A stretch of DNA of 64,000 nucleotides from Lewinella sp. 4G2 (GTDB lineage: Bacteria; Bacteroidota; Bacteroidia; Chitinophagales; Saprospiraceae). Location: positions 312,501 to 376,500 of the forward strand of contig NZ_LVWJ02000011.1 in assembly GCF_001625015.1 (NCBI RefSeq), in the 5' to 3' direction. This document shows, one piece after another, positions 34,489 to 43,900 of the stretch. Under the pieces are notes generated by a model that searched no databases, was not told where the DNA came from, and worked only from the letters and a program-made list of their open reading frames with translations. The first letter of the stretch is position 1. Every line of letters begins with the position of its first letter. The position numbers and the translations under genes were made by a program.

Positions 34489-35487
34489 ATGTACCGCATT
34501 CTACCCTTTTTTGTCGTGTTGCTATTTTCTGCTTGCTCGACGTCCGAGCCGGACACCGGTATTTATTACTGGAAATCCACGTGGGAATTAGATGAGGCGG
34601 AGCAGCAAAAAATTCAGCAGCACGGCTTGGACCGCGTTTATCTGCGATTATTTGACCTAGACACAAAAGGTACAAATTTCGAGGATCGCGGTCGCATTCT
34701 GTTACCAGACAATCCAGACTTTTCGGAGGGGTTAACCTACGTCCCGGTAATATTCATCGTAAATCGCATTTGGAAAAATGGACAGGCGCCGGAATCCGTA
34801 GCCAGAGCCTTACTGGCGCGGTTGGATTATTATTTAAATAAATATCCCACGCTCCGAAATTCGGACGAGCTACAAATTGATTGCGACTGGACGGCGCTGA
34901 CCCGGGATGCCTACTTCGGGATGCTGAGCGAAGTAAAGCGGCAAAGACCGGGCCTCGACCTGAGTGTGACCATCCGCCTCCACCAGTACCGCGAACGAAC
35001 GGACAACGGCGTACCCCCCGCCGACCGCGGCCTCCTCATGTGCTACAACCTCGCCGCAGCCAACAAATGGGAAACCCGGGACGCCATTTACGACGAGGAC
35101 CTCCTCCGTGGCTACCTAAAAGCCGACCTCTACCCCCTCCCGCTTGACGTTGCCCTCCCCCTCTTCCGCTGGGGCGCCGCCTTCCGTGGCCGGAAATTCC
35201 TGGGGCTAACGGACCACCCCGAGATGATTGACGCCAACCTTTTTGTGACGGAGGAAGACGGACAATTTGCCGTCAAAGGGAAAAGATATACCGTCCAACG
35301 TGACACCCTGGTGAATGGCCACTTCCTCCGCCCGGGCGACGTTATCCGAGGCGACGGGATCGTAAATACCGAAGTACTTTCCGCCGCGCGGGAGTTGTTG
35401 GTTGAAAAGACGAACCCGCGGTACCTGCTGTACTTTGATTGGCAGGAAGGGGTGCTGGAACGCTTGCCTACTAAAGCAGCGGATTAA
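34489..35487 (+). CDS. lipoprotein of unknown function
   Basis: 332 residues starting at the ATG that puts a lipobox (LLFSAC) at Cys 16-18; the open frame extends to 34336 without a sensible N-terminus. The mature part looks like a TIM-barrel-type domain (ELQIDCDWTALTRDAYFGML, VTIRLHQYRERTDNG, GLLMCYNL), in the style of DUF3142-like glycosidase-related proteins, but I cannot place it in a named family. It lies 77 bases upstream of the next gene on the same strand and is probably co-transcribed with it. Confidence 0.78.
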   Translation: MYRILPFFVVLLFSACSTSEPDTGIYYWKSTWELDEAEQQKIQQHGLDRVYLRLFDLDTKGTNFEDRGRILLPDNPDFSEGLTYVPVIFIVNRIWKNGQAPESVARALLARLDYYLNKYPTLRNSDELQIDCDWTALTRDAYFGMLSEVKRQRPGLDLSVTIRLHQYRERTDNGVPPADRGLLMCYNLAAANKWETRDAIYDEDLLRGYLKADLYPLPLDVALPLFRWGAAFRGRKFLGLTDHPEMIDANLFVTEEDGQFAVKGKRYTVQRDTLVNGHFLRPGDVIRGDGIVNTEVLSAARELLVEKTNPRYLLYFDWQEGVLERLPTKAAD

Positions 35488-35564
35488 AATCGAGATTAAG
35501 CATGGGCTAAATAGCAGCACCGGCTATGACTAGGTTACTTTTACCTGACTTCGAAAATCGCCCC

Positions 35565-37970
35565 ATGAAAATGCTCCGTCTTCTTTCCATTGTATCACTG
35601 TTTCTCTGTTATGGCCACATAAACGCCTGCGGATTTTCCATCCTGGGCGATGAATACCGCGTAGCCCTCTTCAACCCCTACTTGATTGGGCAGGAATACG
35701 AACTATTCTTCTACTCTTCAGAAAAATTCCACCCCGGCACCAACGCTACGGCCGGCAGGGACCGGATGCGCAACGGAGAACAATGGGCCCAGGAACTCGG
35801 CGGCGGCGTGACGGCGGAACAGGTCCTTCAACTCGTGTACGATACCGGACTGGACGACTGGCAAAAACTAAAGGCTGGTAAAAAGAACCTTACCCACAAG
35901 ACCAACCCCGGCTGGGAACGCTTCCGCCAGCGACCGGCTTTGGTGGACTACCTCCTCTACGCCAAGGCCTACGAAAAACCTTCTGACGTTGGTACCTACT
36001 GGTGGATGGATGAGGACGAGGCGGACGACCAACAAAAAAGCGATGCAGAGCTCGCCCTCACCGCGGAGACCGCTTACGCCGACGCTGAAACTGGATCCTT
36101 CCTGCAGGAACGCTGGGCCTACCAACTACTCGTCCAGGCCTACTACGCGGACGACCTGCCTGCGGCGGACCGGCTCTTCACCCAACACTTCGAGGGGAAC
36201 GACGAGAGCGTGCTGGCCGACTGGGCCCGCTACCACATGGCGGGGTTTTACAAGGACGACGTAAGACGCACCATCATGCTGGCCAACGCCTTCCGCGAAG
36301 TTCCGGAAAAGGCGCACGCGGTATTCACGCGTACCGCCAACGAATTTAATGTCCTGGATTATCTGGACCAGGCGAGTAACGATTACGAACGGTCCAACCT
36401 CTACGCCCTGGCAGCAGCGAAACGGCCGGACCGCGCCCTGGATCTACTTAAAGAAGCGTACCGCTATGACCCTACCAATCCGGTCCTGGACCTCCTAATG
36501 ACGCGGGAGATCAACAAGCTGGAAGACTGGCTGATGAGCTTTCGGCTAACCAATATGGCACCCGCCGTACACGCTGGTTACTTCGGCCCGGAGCAAGATT
36601 TCAGCTACCGGGATCTTTACCCTGAACTCGGGGATCGGGCCACGGCCTTCCGGGAAAAGAATTACCGCCGCGACCGGGCCTACCTGAAAGAAGTACGCGC
36701 CTTCGCCAAGCAATTCACCTCCCCCACCCCGGACATGACCGTCCTGTACCGCGCCCATCTGGCCTTCCTGGATGAAGATTACGATGCGGCCATCACCCTG
36801 CTGCCCGCCGCCGCGGAGGTCAACCCCAAATACGCGCTTCAGGGGGACATCATTTATTACTTGGCGGCAATCCAACGGCCCGGCAACGACCTGCAGGAGT
36901 TGAAGGAACTCGTCAGCAACCGCCTCCCTGAACTTGAGGAAGCCCTCGCACCACCACCAGGGACGGAGGAACGGGCGCGGTATGATTCCGGAGATTATTA
37001 CTACGGAGAAAACCAGGAAGAAGGCAACCGTTCCTCCGCCTTATCCCGGGCCACTTCGCTGCGGTGTGAGGCCCTGAAGGATACCGTTTCCGCCTACTTC
37101 ATGAGCGTGCGATCATTGCCCTACATCAATGGTTACGGGTATTCCAGTAAGTACTATTCCTACATCGATTACCTGGACCGCGACCTTAGTTACCAGGTCT
37201 ACGATGGCATCATCGCAACGATTAGTCGTGCCCCAAAAGATCGCTTTGAACGGATGCTAGCCAAGAAGGGGTTTGTCGACGTTAACGCCGTCCGCGACGT
37301 CGCCGGCACCTCCGCCCTCCGCCGCCGGGACGTGGCGAAGGCACTGGAGTACATCTCACCGATTGGAAACAAATGGTACGCGGAGACCTATGCGTTTAGC
37401 GATTACCTCCAGCAGTCCGTCTTCACCCGCCCCTTCGAAACCACTGCTCCCTTCCCCGGCAAAGCGGCCACGCTGCGGAAATTACTGGACCTGGAACAGG
37501 CGACTCAACAGACGGGCGAAGCCGGAGCTGCCGCCTGCTACGAACTCGCCAACGCCTGGTACAATATGAGTTACTACGGTGAATCCTGGATGATGCTCAG
37601 CTACGGCTGGTCGGGCTACCTCGAGCCCGGCTATCAAGCCTGGCCGTTCACCAACGGGCACATGGCCCTTCCGCACAATCGGGCGGATTACCGCGCCACC
37701 CAGTCCGGCGCTTACGTGCTTGGTTACCTGGATTGCGCCTACGATTTGTCCGACGAACCGGAGTTACTCGCTCAAATTGCTTACCTGCGTGGTATGGTGG
37801 ACTGGCAGGTACCTCTTACCGCGAAAACCTCCAATTACACCTGGAGCAACGACTACACGTTTACGGCGGATTCCATCTACCGGGTCGCATTCTCCCCCTT
37901 TATCCGCCAGTATCAAGGTACCGAATTTTACGACGTCGCAACGGGGCGGTGCAGTGCCCTGAGTTTCTGA
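35565..37970 (+). CDS. large exported protein, repeat-like helical, unknown function
   Basis: 801 residues from the ATG at 35565, with a signal peptide (LRLLSIVSLFLCYGHINACG). The mature start ACGFSILGDEYRVALFNP and long helical segments with TPR-like spacing (WARYHMAGFYKDDVRRTI, LYRAHLAFLDEDYDAAI, YALAAAKRPDRALDL) suggest a large scaffold. No enzyme motif is recognised. Proximity to the lipoprotein gene suggests the two work together at the outer membrane. Confidence 0.78.
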   Translation: MKMLRLLSIVSLFLCYGHINACGFSILGDEYRVALFNPYLIGQEYELFFYSSEKFHPGTNATAGRDRMRNGEQWAQELGGGVTAEQVLQLVYDTGLDDWQKLKAGKKNLTHKTNPGWERFRQRPALVDYLLYAKAYEKPSDVGTYWWMDEDEADDQQKSDAELALTAETAYADAETGSFLQERWAYQLLVQAYYADDLPAADRLFTQHFEGNDESVLADWARYHMAGFYKDDVRRTIMLANAFREVPEKAHAVFTRTANEFNVLDYLDQASNDYERSNLYALAAAKRPDRALDLLKEAYRYDPTNPVLDLLMTREINKLEDWLMSFRLTNMAPAVHAGYFGPEQDFSYRDLYPELGDRATAFREKNYRRDRAYLKEVRAFAKQFTSPTPDMTVLYRAHLAFLDEDYDAAITLLPAAAEVNPKYALQGDIIYYLAAIQRPGNDLQELKELVSNRLPELEEALAPPPGTEERARYDSGDYYYGENQEEGNRSSALSRATSLRCEALKDTVSAYFMSVRSLPYINGYGYSSKYYSYIDYLDRDLSYQVYDGIIATISRAPKDRFERMLAKKGFVDVNAVRDVAGTSALRRRDVAKALEYISPIGNKWYAETYAFSDYLQQSVFTRPFETTAPFPGKAATLRKLLDLEQATQQTGEAGAAACYELANAWYNMSYYGESWMMLSYGWSGYLEPGYQAWPFTNGHMALPHNRADYRATQSGAYVLGYLDCAYDLSDEPELLAQIAYLRGMVDWQVPLTAKTSNYTWSNDYTFTADSIYRVAFSPFIRQYQGTEFYDVATGRCSALSF

Positions 37971-38075
37971 CCATTGCAATTCATTTGACGGTGCATCATC
38001 CGCAAGTTTACTGCGAACCTTTATGGGGCCTTTCCCCCTTTTAGAACTGAGCCTAAACCCACCAACCACAGCCAC

Positions 38076-38609
38076 ATGCGTTACCTATTTTTCTTTCTGC
38101 TCACCGCAGCTCTAGCGGCCTGTTCGTCGCCCGAACCCGTGAACACCAACGACGCTACCAGCGGCCCGGCGGAAGAGATTTCGCTGCCGGCTCCCGGCAT
38201 TTCCGAGCGGCCGGCCATCACTGGAGAGGCGGAGATTGATTTGACCGGCCTGGCAGAGTTTCCAACTCAGCTGCAGGGTTGTTCCTGTGCCCTTACGCTG
38301 GACGCGCCGGTGGATGATTTCGATAGCGACTACCTATTCGTATTCGGTTACGGCCGCGGCGATGGCGTCATCGGCATCGACGGGCAGGAGTTACAAGTCC
38401 GGTGGGACCGGCAGCCGCAGGACCTGGATTCTGATGTGGATGAAGATGTCTACGTCCACGAAGACGATACTTACCGCGTCGTGACTCGGCTTTACGAAGA
38501 AGGTGATACCGGTTTTGGGGGGACGATGTTTTCCGGCTCCGTCCGCGTCATTGTCAAAGCTACGGGTGCCTATAAGCAGGCTCGCATTACGGGGGATTGT
38601 AGCTGTTAG
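38076..38609 (+). CDS. lipoprotein with Cys-rich ends, unknown function
   Basis: 177 residues with a lipobox (LTAALAAC). The mature part is acidic, with a GCSCAL motif midway and a GDCSC C-terminus, which might form disulphides or bind a metal. No family recognised. It stands 105 bases after the large exported protein on the same strand. Confidence 0.7.
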   Translation: MRYLFFFLLTAALAACSSPEPVNTNDATSGPAEEISLPAPGISERPAITGEAEIDLTGLAEFPTQLQGCSCALTLDAPVDDFDSDYLFVFGYGRGDGVIGIDGQELQVRWDRQPQDLDSDVDEDVYVHEDDTYRVVTRLYEEGDTGFGGTMFSGSVRVIVKATGAYKQARITGDCSC

Positions 38610-38624
38610 TGCAACTCTTTCGCT

Positions 38625-39116
38625 TTACCCATACCGCTCAATGAAGTCCGCTTTTTGTTTCAGGTAGCGTTCGTCGGCGACGGCGGCGTCCCACTTGGCT
38701 TTGAAGATGCGGGCGGCTTCGGCCTTTACCGGGTCTTCGGGCGTACGGGGTAGTTCGGGCCGGCCATGGGCGCCACTGACGCCCTTTTTGTCGTCGGGGA
38801 CGGGCCCGTCATACTTCTTCCCGCCCTTATGGTTGGCGTAGCGGCGAGCGCGGGTGTAGCCCATCTGCAAGAATTTGCGGGCCATATCGGCACCGACGAA
38901 TTCCCCCTTATCCAGGTATTCCTGAAACTGGGCCCAGATCTTTTCTGATGATTTGGTGGCCGTTTCCGGGTCCTTGAATCGCCAGTTGGGTAGGATCTCC
39001 GACTTGTAGGGTTCGACCGTGAGCACGCCCTGTTCCCCACGCCCAATCGCGTAGAGTTCAGGGCGTTCCCGTAGGTCCAGTTGCTTGTAGTCTAAGCTGT
39101 AATCGAATTTCCTCAC
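38625..39116 (-). CDS. DUF4385 family protein
   Basis: 163 residues, basic, soluble, matching DUF4385: start RKFDYSLDYKQLDLRERPELY and YTRARRYANHKGGKKYDG. Function unknown. Its start codon overlaps the stop of the DJ-1-like gene by 4 bases (ATGA), so it is translationally coupled downstream of it. Confidence 0.88.
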   Translation of the reverse strand: MRKFDYSLDYKQLDLRERPELYAIGRGEQGVLTVEPYKSEILPNWRFKDPETATKSSEKIWAQFQEYLDKGEFVGADMARKFLQMGYTRARRYANHKGGKKYDGPVPDDKKGVSGAHGRPELPRTPEDPVKAEAARIFKAKWDAAVADERYLKQKADFIERYG

Positions 39117-39664
39117 GCGGGTACGGCGGCTCTGCTGAAGACCTCCACCATCTTTTCGTTGAAGGCGGGGATGTCATCCGGGTTCCGGCTGGTGACGAGA
39201 GTGCCGTCCACCACTACCGGTTCATCTACCACAATCGCGCCGGCGTTGACGAGGTCGGTCCGGATCGCTTTGTAGGCCGTCATCCGTTTGCCCTGCACGA
39301 GGCCGGCGGAGATCATCGTCTGGCTACCGTGGCAGATGGCCGCAACCGGTTTGCCTTCGCGAAAAAAGTGATCGACGAACGCCAGGGCATCGCCATTAAT
39401 GCGCAGCGCGTCGGGGCTCAATACGCCGCCGGGTAGCAGTAGCGCATCGTAGTCGCTACCCATCGTTTCTTCGGAGAGGACGACGTCCACATCGTAGGTG
39501 CCTCCCCAGTCATCTCCGGCCCAGGCCTTGATCTTGCCGGATTCCGGGCTGATGAGGGTCACGGTTGCGCCAGCCTCCTCGAGTGCCTTCCGCGGTTGGG
39601 TGAGTTCGACTTCCTCGAAGCCGTTAGTAGCCAGGGCGGCCACGCGTAAATTTGATAGTTGCAT
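39113..39664 (-). CDS. DJ-1/PfpI type 1 glutamine amidotransferase-like protein
   Basis: 183 residues of the DJ-1/PfpI superfamily. Conserved E18 and the nucleophile elbow AAICHGSQT with C111 are present, and H112 follows. Members include stress-linked glyoxalases, deglycases and proteases such as PfpI/YhbO; the C-terminal RNPDDIPAFNEKMVEVF is like the YhbO subgroup. It is the first gene of a two-gene operon with DUF4385 and probably serves in general stress. Confidence 0.93.
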   Translation of the reverse strand: MQLSNLRVAALATNGFEEVELTQPRKALEEAGATVTLISPESGKIKAWAGDDWGGTYDVDVVLSEETMGSDYDALLLPGGVLSPDALRINGDALAFVDHFFREGKPVAAICHGSQTMISAGLVQGKRMTAYKAIRTDLVNAGAIVVDEPVVVDGTLVTSRNPDDIPAFNEKMVEVFSRAAVPA

Positions 39665-39754
39665 GCTTGGGTTGTTTAAATGACTAATGCATTCCTCCTA
39701 ACGCAAGCGAAGGGTTTCGGAGTTCGTTTTTCCCCGCTGCATCAACCCGATTTG

Positions 39755-39771
39755 GGCGCTGCCGCGGGTGC
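39755..39771 (+). repeat. dispersed 17-mer copy, intergenic
   Basis: GGCGCTGCCGCGGGTGC in the 244-base gap between the DJ-1-like gene and the DUF5655 gene. The rest of the gap shows nothing recognisable. Confidence 0.75.
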
Positions 39772-39908
39772 AAAGGAAGTGGGGAGAGGATCAATCCGCC
39801 ACTCTCAGGATAAGTACGCCAAGAAATAGCTAAACCTGATGTTCCAGAACACTCCCCCAGCGAATGGACTTATGAATAACGGACCCAAGCCACCCAACCG
39901 ACCAAGCT

Positions 39909-40391
39909 ATGCCCGAAATCTGGACCTGCCCCAAATGCCAACGAGAGTTCTTCCGCCAAAACCAAACCCACTACTGCAGTGACCGGACCATCGAAGACAT
40001 CTTCGAAGGCAAAGCCGCCGACGTCGTACTCGCTTTCGACGCCCTCCTCCTCGCCGTAGCCGAATGGGAGCCCCAAGTGATTGGCGCCGGCAAAAACGCC
40101 ATCATCTTCAACAATGGCAAAGCCTGGATGGTCGTCCGCGCCCTCAAAACGGAGCTGGACGTGTCCTTCTTTTACAATGAGATCCTCAAAAGCTCCGCCA
40201 TCAAAACCGCCCGGCTGGATAATATGGGCAAGAACAAATACGTCCACACCCTCCGCCTCCGCGATGAGAGTGACGTCACCCCGGAGGTAGTCGATCTACT
40301 CCGCAAAGGCTTTGATTTCATCCTAAATAGTAAGCGGCTCCCGAAATTGAAGAAGGTGGTGACCAAGAAGAAGGTGCGGAAGAAGAAATAG
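39909..40391 (+). CDS. DUF5655 protein with zinc ribbon
   Basis: 160 residues. An N-terminal C-x2-C...H-x-C cluster (C7, C10, H21, C23) looks like a zinc-binding knuckle, followed by the DUF5655 domain (AIIFNNGKAWMVVRALKTELDVSFFY) and a strongly basic Lys-rich tail (VVTKKKVRKKK). The charges suggest nucleic-acid contact, but the family function is unknown. Confidence 0.85.
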   Translation: MPEIWTCPKCQREFFRQNQTHYCSDRTIEDIFEGKAADVVLAFDALLLAVAEWEPQVIGAGKNAIIFNNGKAWMVVRALKTELDVSFFYNEILKSSAIKTARLDNMGKNKYVHTLRLRDESDVTPEVVDLLRKGFDFILNSKRLPKLKKVVTKKKVRKKK

Positions 40392-40438
40392 GATTGGTGG
40401 GGATTACACGGTATACCTACATGAATCCAATGTTTCGT

Positions 40439-40446
40439 TAACTTTG
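40439..40446 (+). promoter_or_regulatory. -7 element upstream of the MNT gene
   Basis: TAACTTTG, an exact TAnnTTTG box, 66 bases before the start codon. No TTG at the standard distance. Confidence 0.4.
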
Positions 40447-40512
40447 GAACATCGGTTTATTCTTCGAATCCAAAGTGTGCAACTCAACGAGACTCTCTAG
40501 ACTCCAGTCACT

Positions 40513-40812
40513 ATGACAAAGGCAGAAGTAATTAGAAAACTAAGAGAAAATCGATTGGACATCAAAAAGAGGTTCCATGCAGAGATCGTAGCCCTTTACG
40601 GAAGTTATGCCCGTGATGAGCAATCCGCCGAAAGCGATTTAGACCTCCTCTACCAATTGGAGGAGAATACCATTTTCGGTTTGGTGGAGATGGAGGAATT
40701 GGAAAACTACCTTAAAAATCTCTTCAACGTCCCCGCCGTGGACTTGGCAAACTCAAACTACCTCAATCCCGTAGTTGAATTAGAGATACAAAGTGATCTA
40801 GTCTATGTATGA
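40513..40812 (+). CDS. MNT-type minimal nucleotidyltransferase (MntA-like)
   Basis: 99 residues with the polymerase-beta motif GSYAR (30-34) and the paired aspartates of SDLDL (D42, D44). In HEPN-MNT toxin-antitoxin modules such as HepT-MntA this protein AMPylates and silences the HEPN ribonuclease. Here no HEPN gene follows: the stop overlaps the ATG of a 31-codon reading frame (ATGA) with no HEPN RxxxxH motif. The region is AT-rich. So this is an orphan, or the module lost its toxin. Confidence 0.85.
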   Translation: MTKAEVIRKLRENRLDIKKRFHAEIVALYGSYARDEQSAESDLDLLYQLEENTIFGLVEMEELENYLKNLFNVPAVDLANSNYLNPVVELEIQSDLVYV

Positions 40813-40904
40813 CAATTAAAATTAAATCCGCATTTAACCGGCTTGCGTGTATTAAAAGTTTATGCTTTGTAAAAGGGCCGAAGGTCCGGTCCAACTTAGC
40901 GTAG
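40809..40904 (+). CDS. small overlapping ORF after MNT, doubtful
   Basis: 31 codons beginning at an ATG that overlaps the MNT stop (ATGA): MTIKIKSAFNRLACIKSL and so on, ending SNLA. The coupling overlap and its basic composition are the only support. No similarity recognised. It could be a decayed remnant of the expected HEPN partner, or chance. Confidence 0.25.
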   Translation: MTIKIKSAFNRLACIKSLCFVKGPKVRSNLA

Positions 40905-41065
40905 GATGAAATAGGCCGCTAGGCCATGGAATCCTACGTGTTCGTTCAGTTAAATCAAATAAATCACACAATTACCATTAAATAAGCCGCTTGGCAATGC
41001 AATCCACATATTCGTTGAATTCAATTAAGCAATTGGTATCAATTAAAATCAATCACCCCAACCCC
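40905..41065. repeat. diverged direct repeats in AT-rich spacer
   Basis: GGCCGCTAGGCCATGGAATCC near 40912 and AGCCGCTTGGCAATGCAATCC near 40984 begin two diverged copies of a roughly 70-80 base unit, each continuing into CGTTCAGTTAAAT- or CGTTGAATTCAATT-like words. The unit lies between the MNT gene and the aminopeptidase stop. No gene seen. Confidence 0.45.
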
Positions 41066-42871
41066 CTACCCACCAATCATCTCCAACAAAAAGGCATTTT
41101 CCTCCGCCGAAAGTAATTCCTTCATTTCTGTGGCTACCCATTGGTTGTATTGATCCAACCATTGCACCTGCGGCAGCGCCAGCATATCTTCTTTGACCAG
41201 TGAGCGATTAATGGGGAATACGGTGAGGTCCTCAAACTCCAACCAGCCATCCTGGCCTTCGACGGGGCGGACGGCGACGAGGTTTTCGATACGGATACCG
41301 TACTCACCCTCCTTGTAAAAACCGGGCTCGTTGCTGAGGACCATCCCCGCCGCGAGGGGGACGCGACCATTGGCGGCGTTGACGCGGGAGTGAATGCCCA
41401 TCGGCCCTTCGTGGACGTTGAGGAAATAACCCACCCCGTGGCCCGTGCCGTGGCCGTAATTGAGGCAGGCGGACCACAGTGGCATACGGGCCAAAGTATC
41501 GAGCTGGACGCCCGTAGTGCCTACGGGAAAACGCGCCATCGCCAGATCAATGTGGCCCATGAGGACGCGGGTGTAATTTTCACGCATCTCGTCCGTCACC
41601 TCTCCCATTGGAATGGTACGGGTGATGTCGGTCGTTCCACTCGTGTACTGGCCACCGGAGTCCAGGAGCAACAATCCCTTTTTCTCCAATTTGGCAGACC
41701 CCTCCTCGGGCGCCCGGTAATGAATGATGGCCCCGTTCCCGGCGTAGCCGACGATGGCCGGAAAGCTATCCGTAACGTAGCCCGGCTGCTCGGCGCGCAG
41801 TGCCGTGAGTTTTCGCGCTACGTCGGCCTCATAGATTTCTTCGTCGGACGTTTTTAGCCAGTGAAACAAACGCAGCAGCGCGACAGCATCGTGTTTCATC
41901 GTTTGGCGAAGATGACCAAGCGCTACCTCGTTTTTGATGGCCTTCCAACCGGGGATGGGACTGGCGATTTGGCTACATTCATCACCACCGGCATAAGTAG
42001 CCAAACGGCTGGAAAGCGTGGCGGGGTCGAAGCCAATATCCGCGTTGGAAGCATTGACGCGGCGCAGGAAACTGCTAATTTTCTTGTAATCGTGGGTCTG
42101 AATGCTCTGGCCATCGGGCGCTTTTTCCGTCCACTCCCGGAATTCGGGGCGGGGCGCGGCGAATAAGGCGTGGTCACCCTGAGTACCCACCACCAGGTAG
42201 GCTACGCAAAGGGGATTAAATTCGATATCGCTACCCCGAATATTGAGCAGCCAGGCTACTTCATCGAGGGCGGAGATTACATAGTAATCCAGCCCCTGCT
42301 CCCCCTGCCAGGCCATCATGCGTTCCAGGCGATCTTGCCAGGATTCGCCGGCGAGGTCTGCCTCGTGCTCAAAGACCGGCTGGTTGGGTACTTCGGGGCG
42401 GTCGGACCAAATACCCCGCAGCAAATCTTCCTCGAGGATAAGATTAAGATCGTTGTCCGCCAATTTCTTGGCCATGCGACGGGCGGTGGTGGCGCTAATG
42501 ACGCGCCCATCCGCCCCTACATTCTGGCCGGACATCAACGTGCTTCCTAACCAGTCCTCTATACTCGGCGTACCGGCTACGCGATCTTTCATGAGTTCCG
42601 TTTCCACGTCAGCGAGCTCGGTATCGGCCTGGGCGAAGTACCGCCCGTCCGTCCACAACTTACTCTCGTGGAGGGTTACGACGAGCGTACCCGCACTCCC
42701 CGTAAAGCCACTCAACCACTCCCGACCGGCCCACCGTGGCGCAGGGTACTCACTCTGGTGCGGATCGGTAGAGGGGACGACGTAAGCATCAATCTGGTGC
42801 TCAAGCATAGCCCGGCGGAGGGCGGCGAGTTTTTCGGTGACGGTCATGGAAGAGATATTTTGTTGCTGCAT
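41066..42871 (-). CDS. pepP: Xaa-Pro aminopeptidase (M24, aminopeptidase P)
   Basis: 601 residues, the long three-domain type found in eukaryotes and many Bacteroidota. It removes N-terminal residues preceding proline. The pita-bread catalytic domain has the five metal ligands: LLDSGGQYTSGTTDITRT (two Asp), GHGTGHGVGYFLNVHEGP (His), SNEPGFY and RIEN (Glu). The start at 42871 has an AGGAA about 10 bases upstream; the internal ATG at 42847 (MTVTEKLAALRR) is a close alternative. It carries a 17-mer copy at 41164 (ALPQVQW). Confidence 0.93.
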   Translation of the reverse strand: MQQQNISSMTVTEKLAALRRAMLEHQIDAYVVPSTDPHQSEYPAPRWAGREWLSGFTGSAGTLVVTLHESKLWTDGRYFAQADTELADVETELMKDRVAGTPSIEDWLGSTLMSGQNVGADGRVISATTARRMAKKLADNDLNLILEEDLLRGIWSDRPEVPNQPVFEHEADLAGESWQDRLERMMAWQGEQGLDYYVISALDEVAWLLNIRGSDIEFNPLCVAYLVVGTQGDHALFAAPRPEFREWTEKAPDGQSIQTHDYKKISSFLRRVNASNADIGFDPATLSSRLATYAGGDECSQIASPIPGWKAIKNEVALGHLRQTMKHDAVALLRLFHWLKTSDEEIYEADVARKLTALRAEQPGYVTDSFPAIVGYAGNGAIIHYRAPEEGSAKLEKKGLLLLDSGGQYTSGTTDITRTIPMGEVTDEMRENYTRVLMGHIDLAMARFPVGTTGVQLDTLARMPLWSACLNYGHGTGHGVGYFLNVHEGPMGIHSRVNAANGRVPLAAGMVLSNEPGFYKEGEYGIRIENLVAVRPVEGQDGWLEFEDLTVFPINRSLVKEDMLALPQVQWLDQYNQWVATEMKELLSAEENAFLLEMIGG

Positions 42872-42897
42872 ATTACGGAAATTCCTGATAGACTTTA

Positions 42898-42955
42898 GAC
42901 GTTAGATTTTAGACTTTGGACGGACTTTAGAAGTTAGATTTTAGACTTTAGAGTG
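42898..42955. repeat. degenerate AGACTTT repeats
   Basis: GTTAGATTTTAGACTTT occurs twice with a 32-base period (42901, 42933), within a run of related words TAGACTTTAGAC. It lies directly upstream of pepP and is similar in style to the tract at 6488. Confidence 0.6.
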
Positions 42956-43096
42956 GTGCTGAGTTGAAAGGTGCCTGGATTTCGAAAAGCAGTAATGGAC
43001 AAAATTCCCCGGTAACCTACCGAGGTCCAACGTCCAAAATCCATCAGCCCGATAGTGCGGTATAAAATCTAAAGTCCCTCCCCGTACCTTCGCACC

Positions 43097-43900
43097 ATGA
43101 AAGCACCCCGCCGTTTCCAACGTTCCCAGGCTCGCAATTCCACCACCCCACCCGGTCTCGACCGGCCGAAGGATGACATCATTGGGATGCGCCTCAACAA
43201 GTACCTCGCGCACAGCGGCGTAGCCAGTCGGCGGCAGGCAGCCGAGCTGATTAAGGCGGGGAAGTGCCAGGTGAACGGCGAGGTGCAGAAAAGCCCCGGT
43301 TATCAAATTGAGGAAGGGGATGTCGTAGTCGTGGCTGGTAAGGAAGTCTCGCCCGACGAGCAATTCGTCTACATCCTGCTCAACAAGCCGAAGAACGTGA
43401 TCACTACCACGTCGGACGAGATGGACCGGACCACCGTCATGGACCTCCTCGGCGATCCTAATCTGGACAACTACCGCCTCTTCCCCGTAGGCCGATTGGA
43501 TAAGGATACGACCGGTCTCCTCCTCATCACCAACGACGGAGACACCGCCAAACGATTGACCCACCCCAGCCACGAAGTCGTCAAAACCTACCACGCTACC
43601 CTGGACCGCGACTTCAGCGAAATGGACCTCACCAAAATGCAGATCGGCTACGATTTGGAGGACGGCCCCTTCGCCGTGGACTGGGTCCGGTTCGCCAAGG
43701 AAGACGATCGCCAAACGGTGGCGTTGCAGATCCACATTGGCCGTAACCGCATCGTCCGCCGCGCCTTTGATGAATTGGGCTACACGGTGCAGCGCCTGGA
43801 CCGGGTTTACTTCGGTGGACTTACGAAGAAGGATTTACCGCGGGGTTTTTGGCGGTTTTTGAGTGAGGAGGAGGTGCGGATGGTAAGGCATTTTAGTTAG
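43097..43900 (+). CDS. RsuA/RluB-family pseudouridine synthase
   Basis: 267 residues: basic N-terminus, S4 domain (MRLNKYLAHSGVASRRQAAELI, about 31-80) and RsuA-type catalytic domain with D135 in VGRLDKDTTGLLLITND and IGRNRIVRRAFDELGY. It isomerises a uridine in rRNA; the length and basic head fit RluB/RluF-like enzymes of the large subunit. A TACCTTCG box at 43085-43092 ends 4 bases before the ATG, which would mean a very short or leaderless transcript. Confidence 0.93.
   Translation: MKAPRRFQRSQARNSTTPPGLDRPKDDIIGMRLNKYLAHSGVASRRQAAELIKAGKCQVNGEVQKSPGYQIEEGDVVVVAGKEVSPDEQFVYILLNKPKNVITTTSDEMDRTTVMDLLGDPNLDNYRLFPVGRLDKDTTGLLLITNDGDTAKRLTHPSHEVVKTYHATLDRDFSEMDLTKMQIGYDLEDGPFAVDWVRFAKEDDRQTVALQIHIGRNRIVRRAFDELGYTVQRLDRVYFGGLTKKDLPRGFWRFLSEEEVRMVRHFS

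Noticed and set aside
40513-41065. A complete HEPN-MNT toxin-antitoxin module
   Set aside because: No frame with the HEPN RxxxxH motif exists on either side of the MNT gene.
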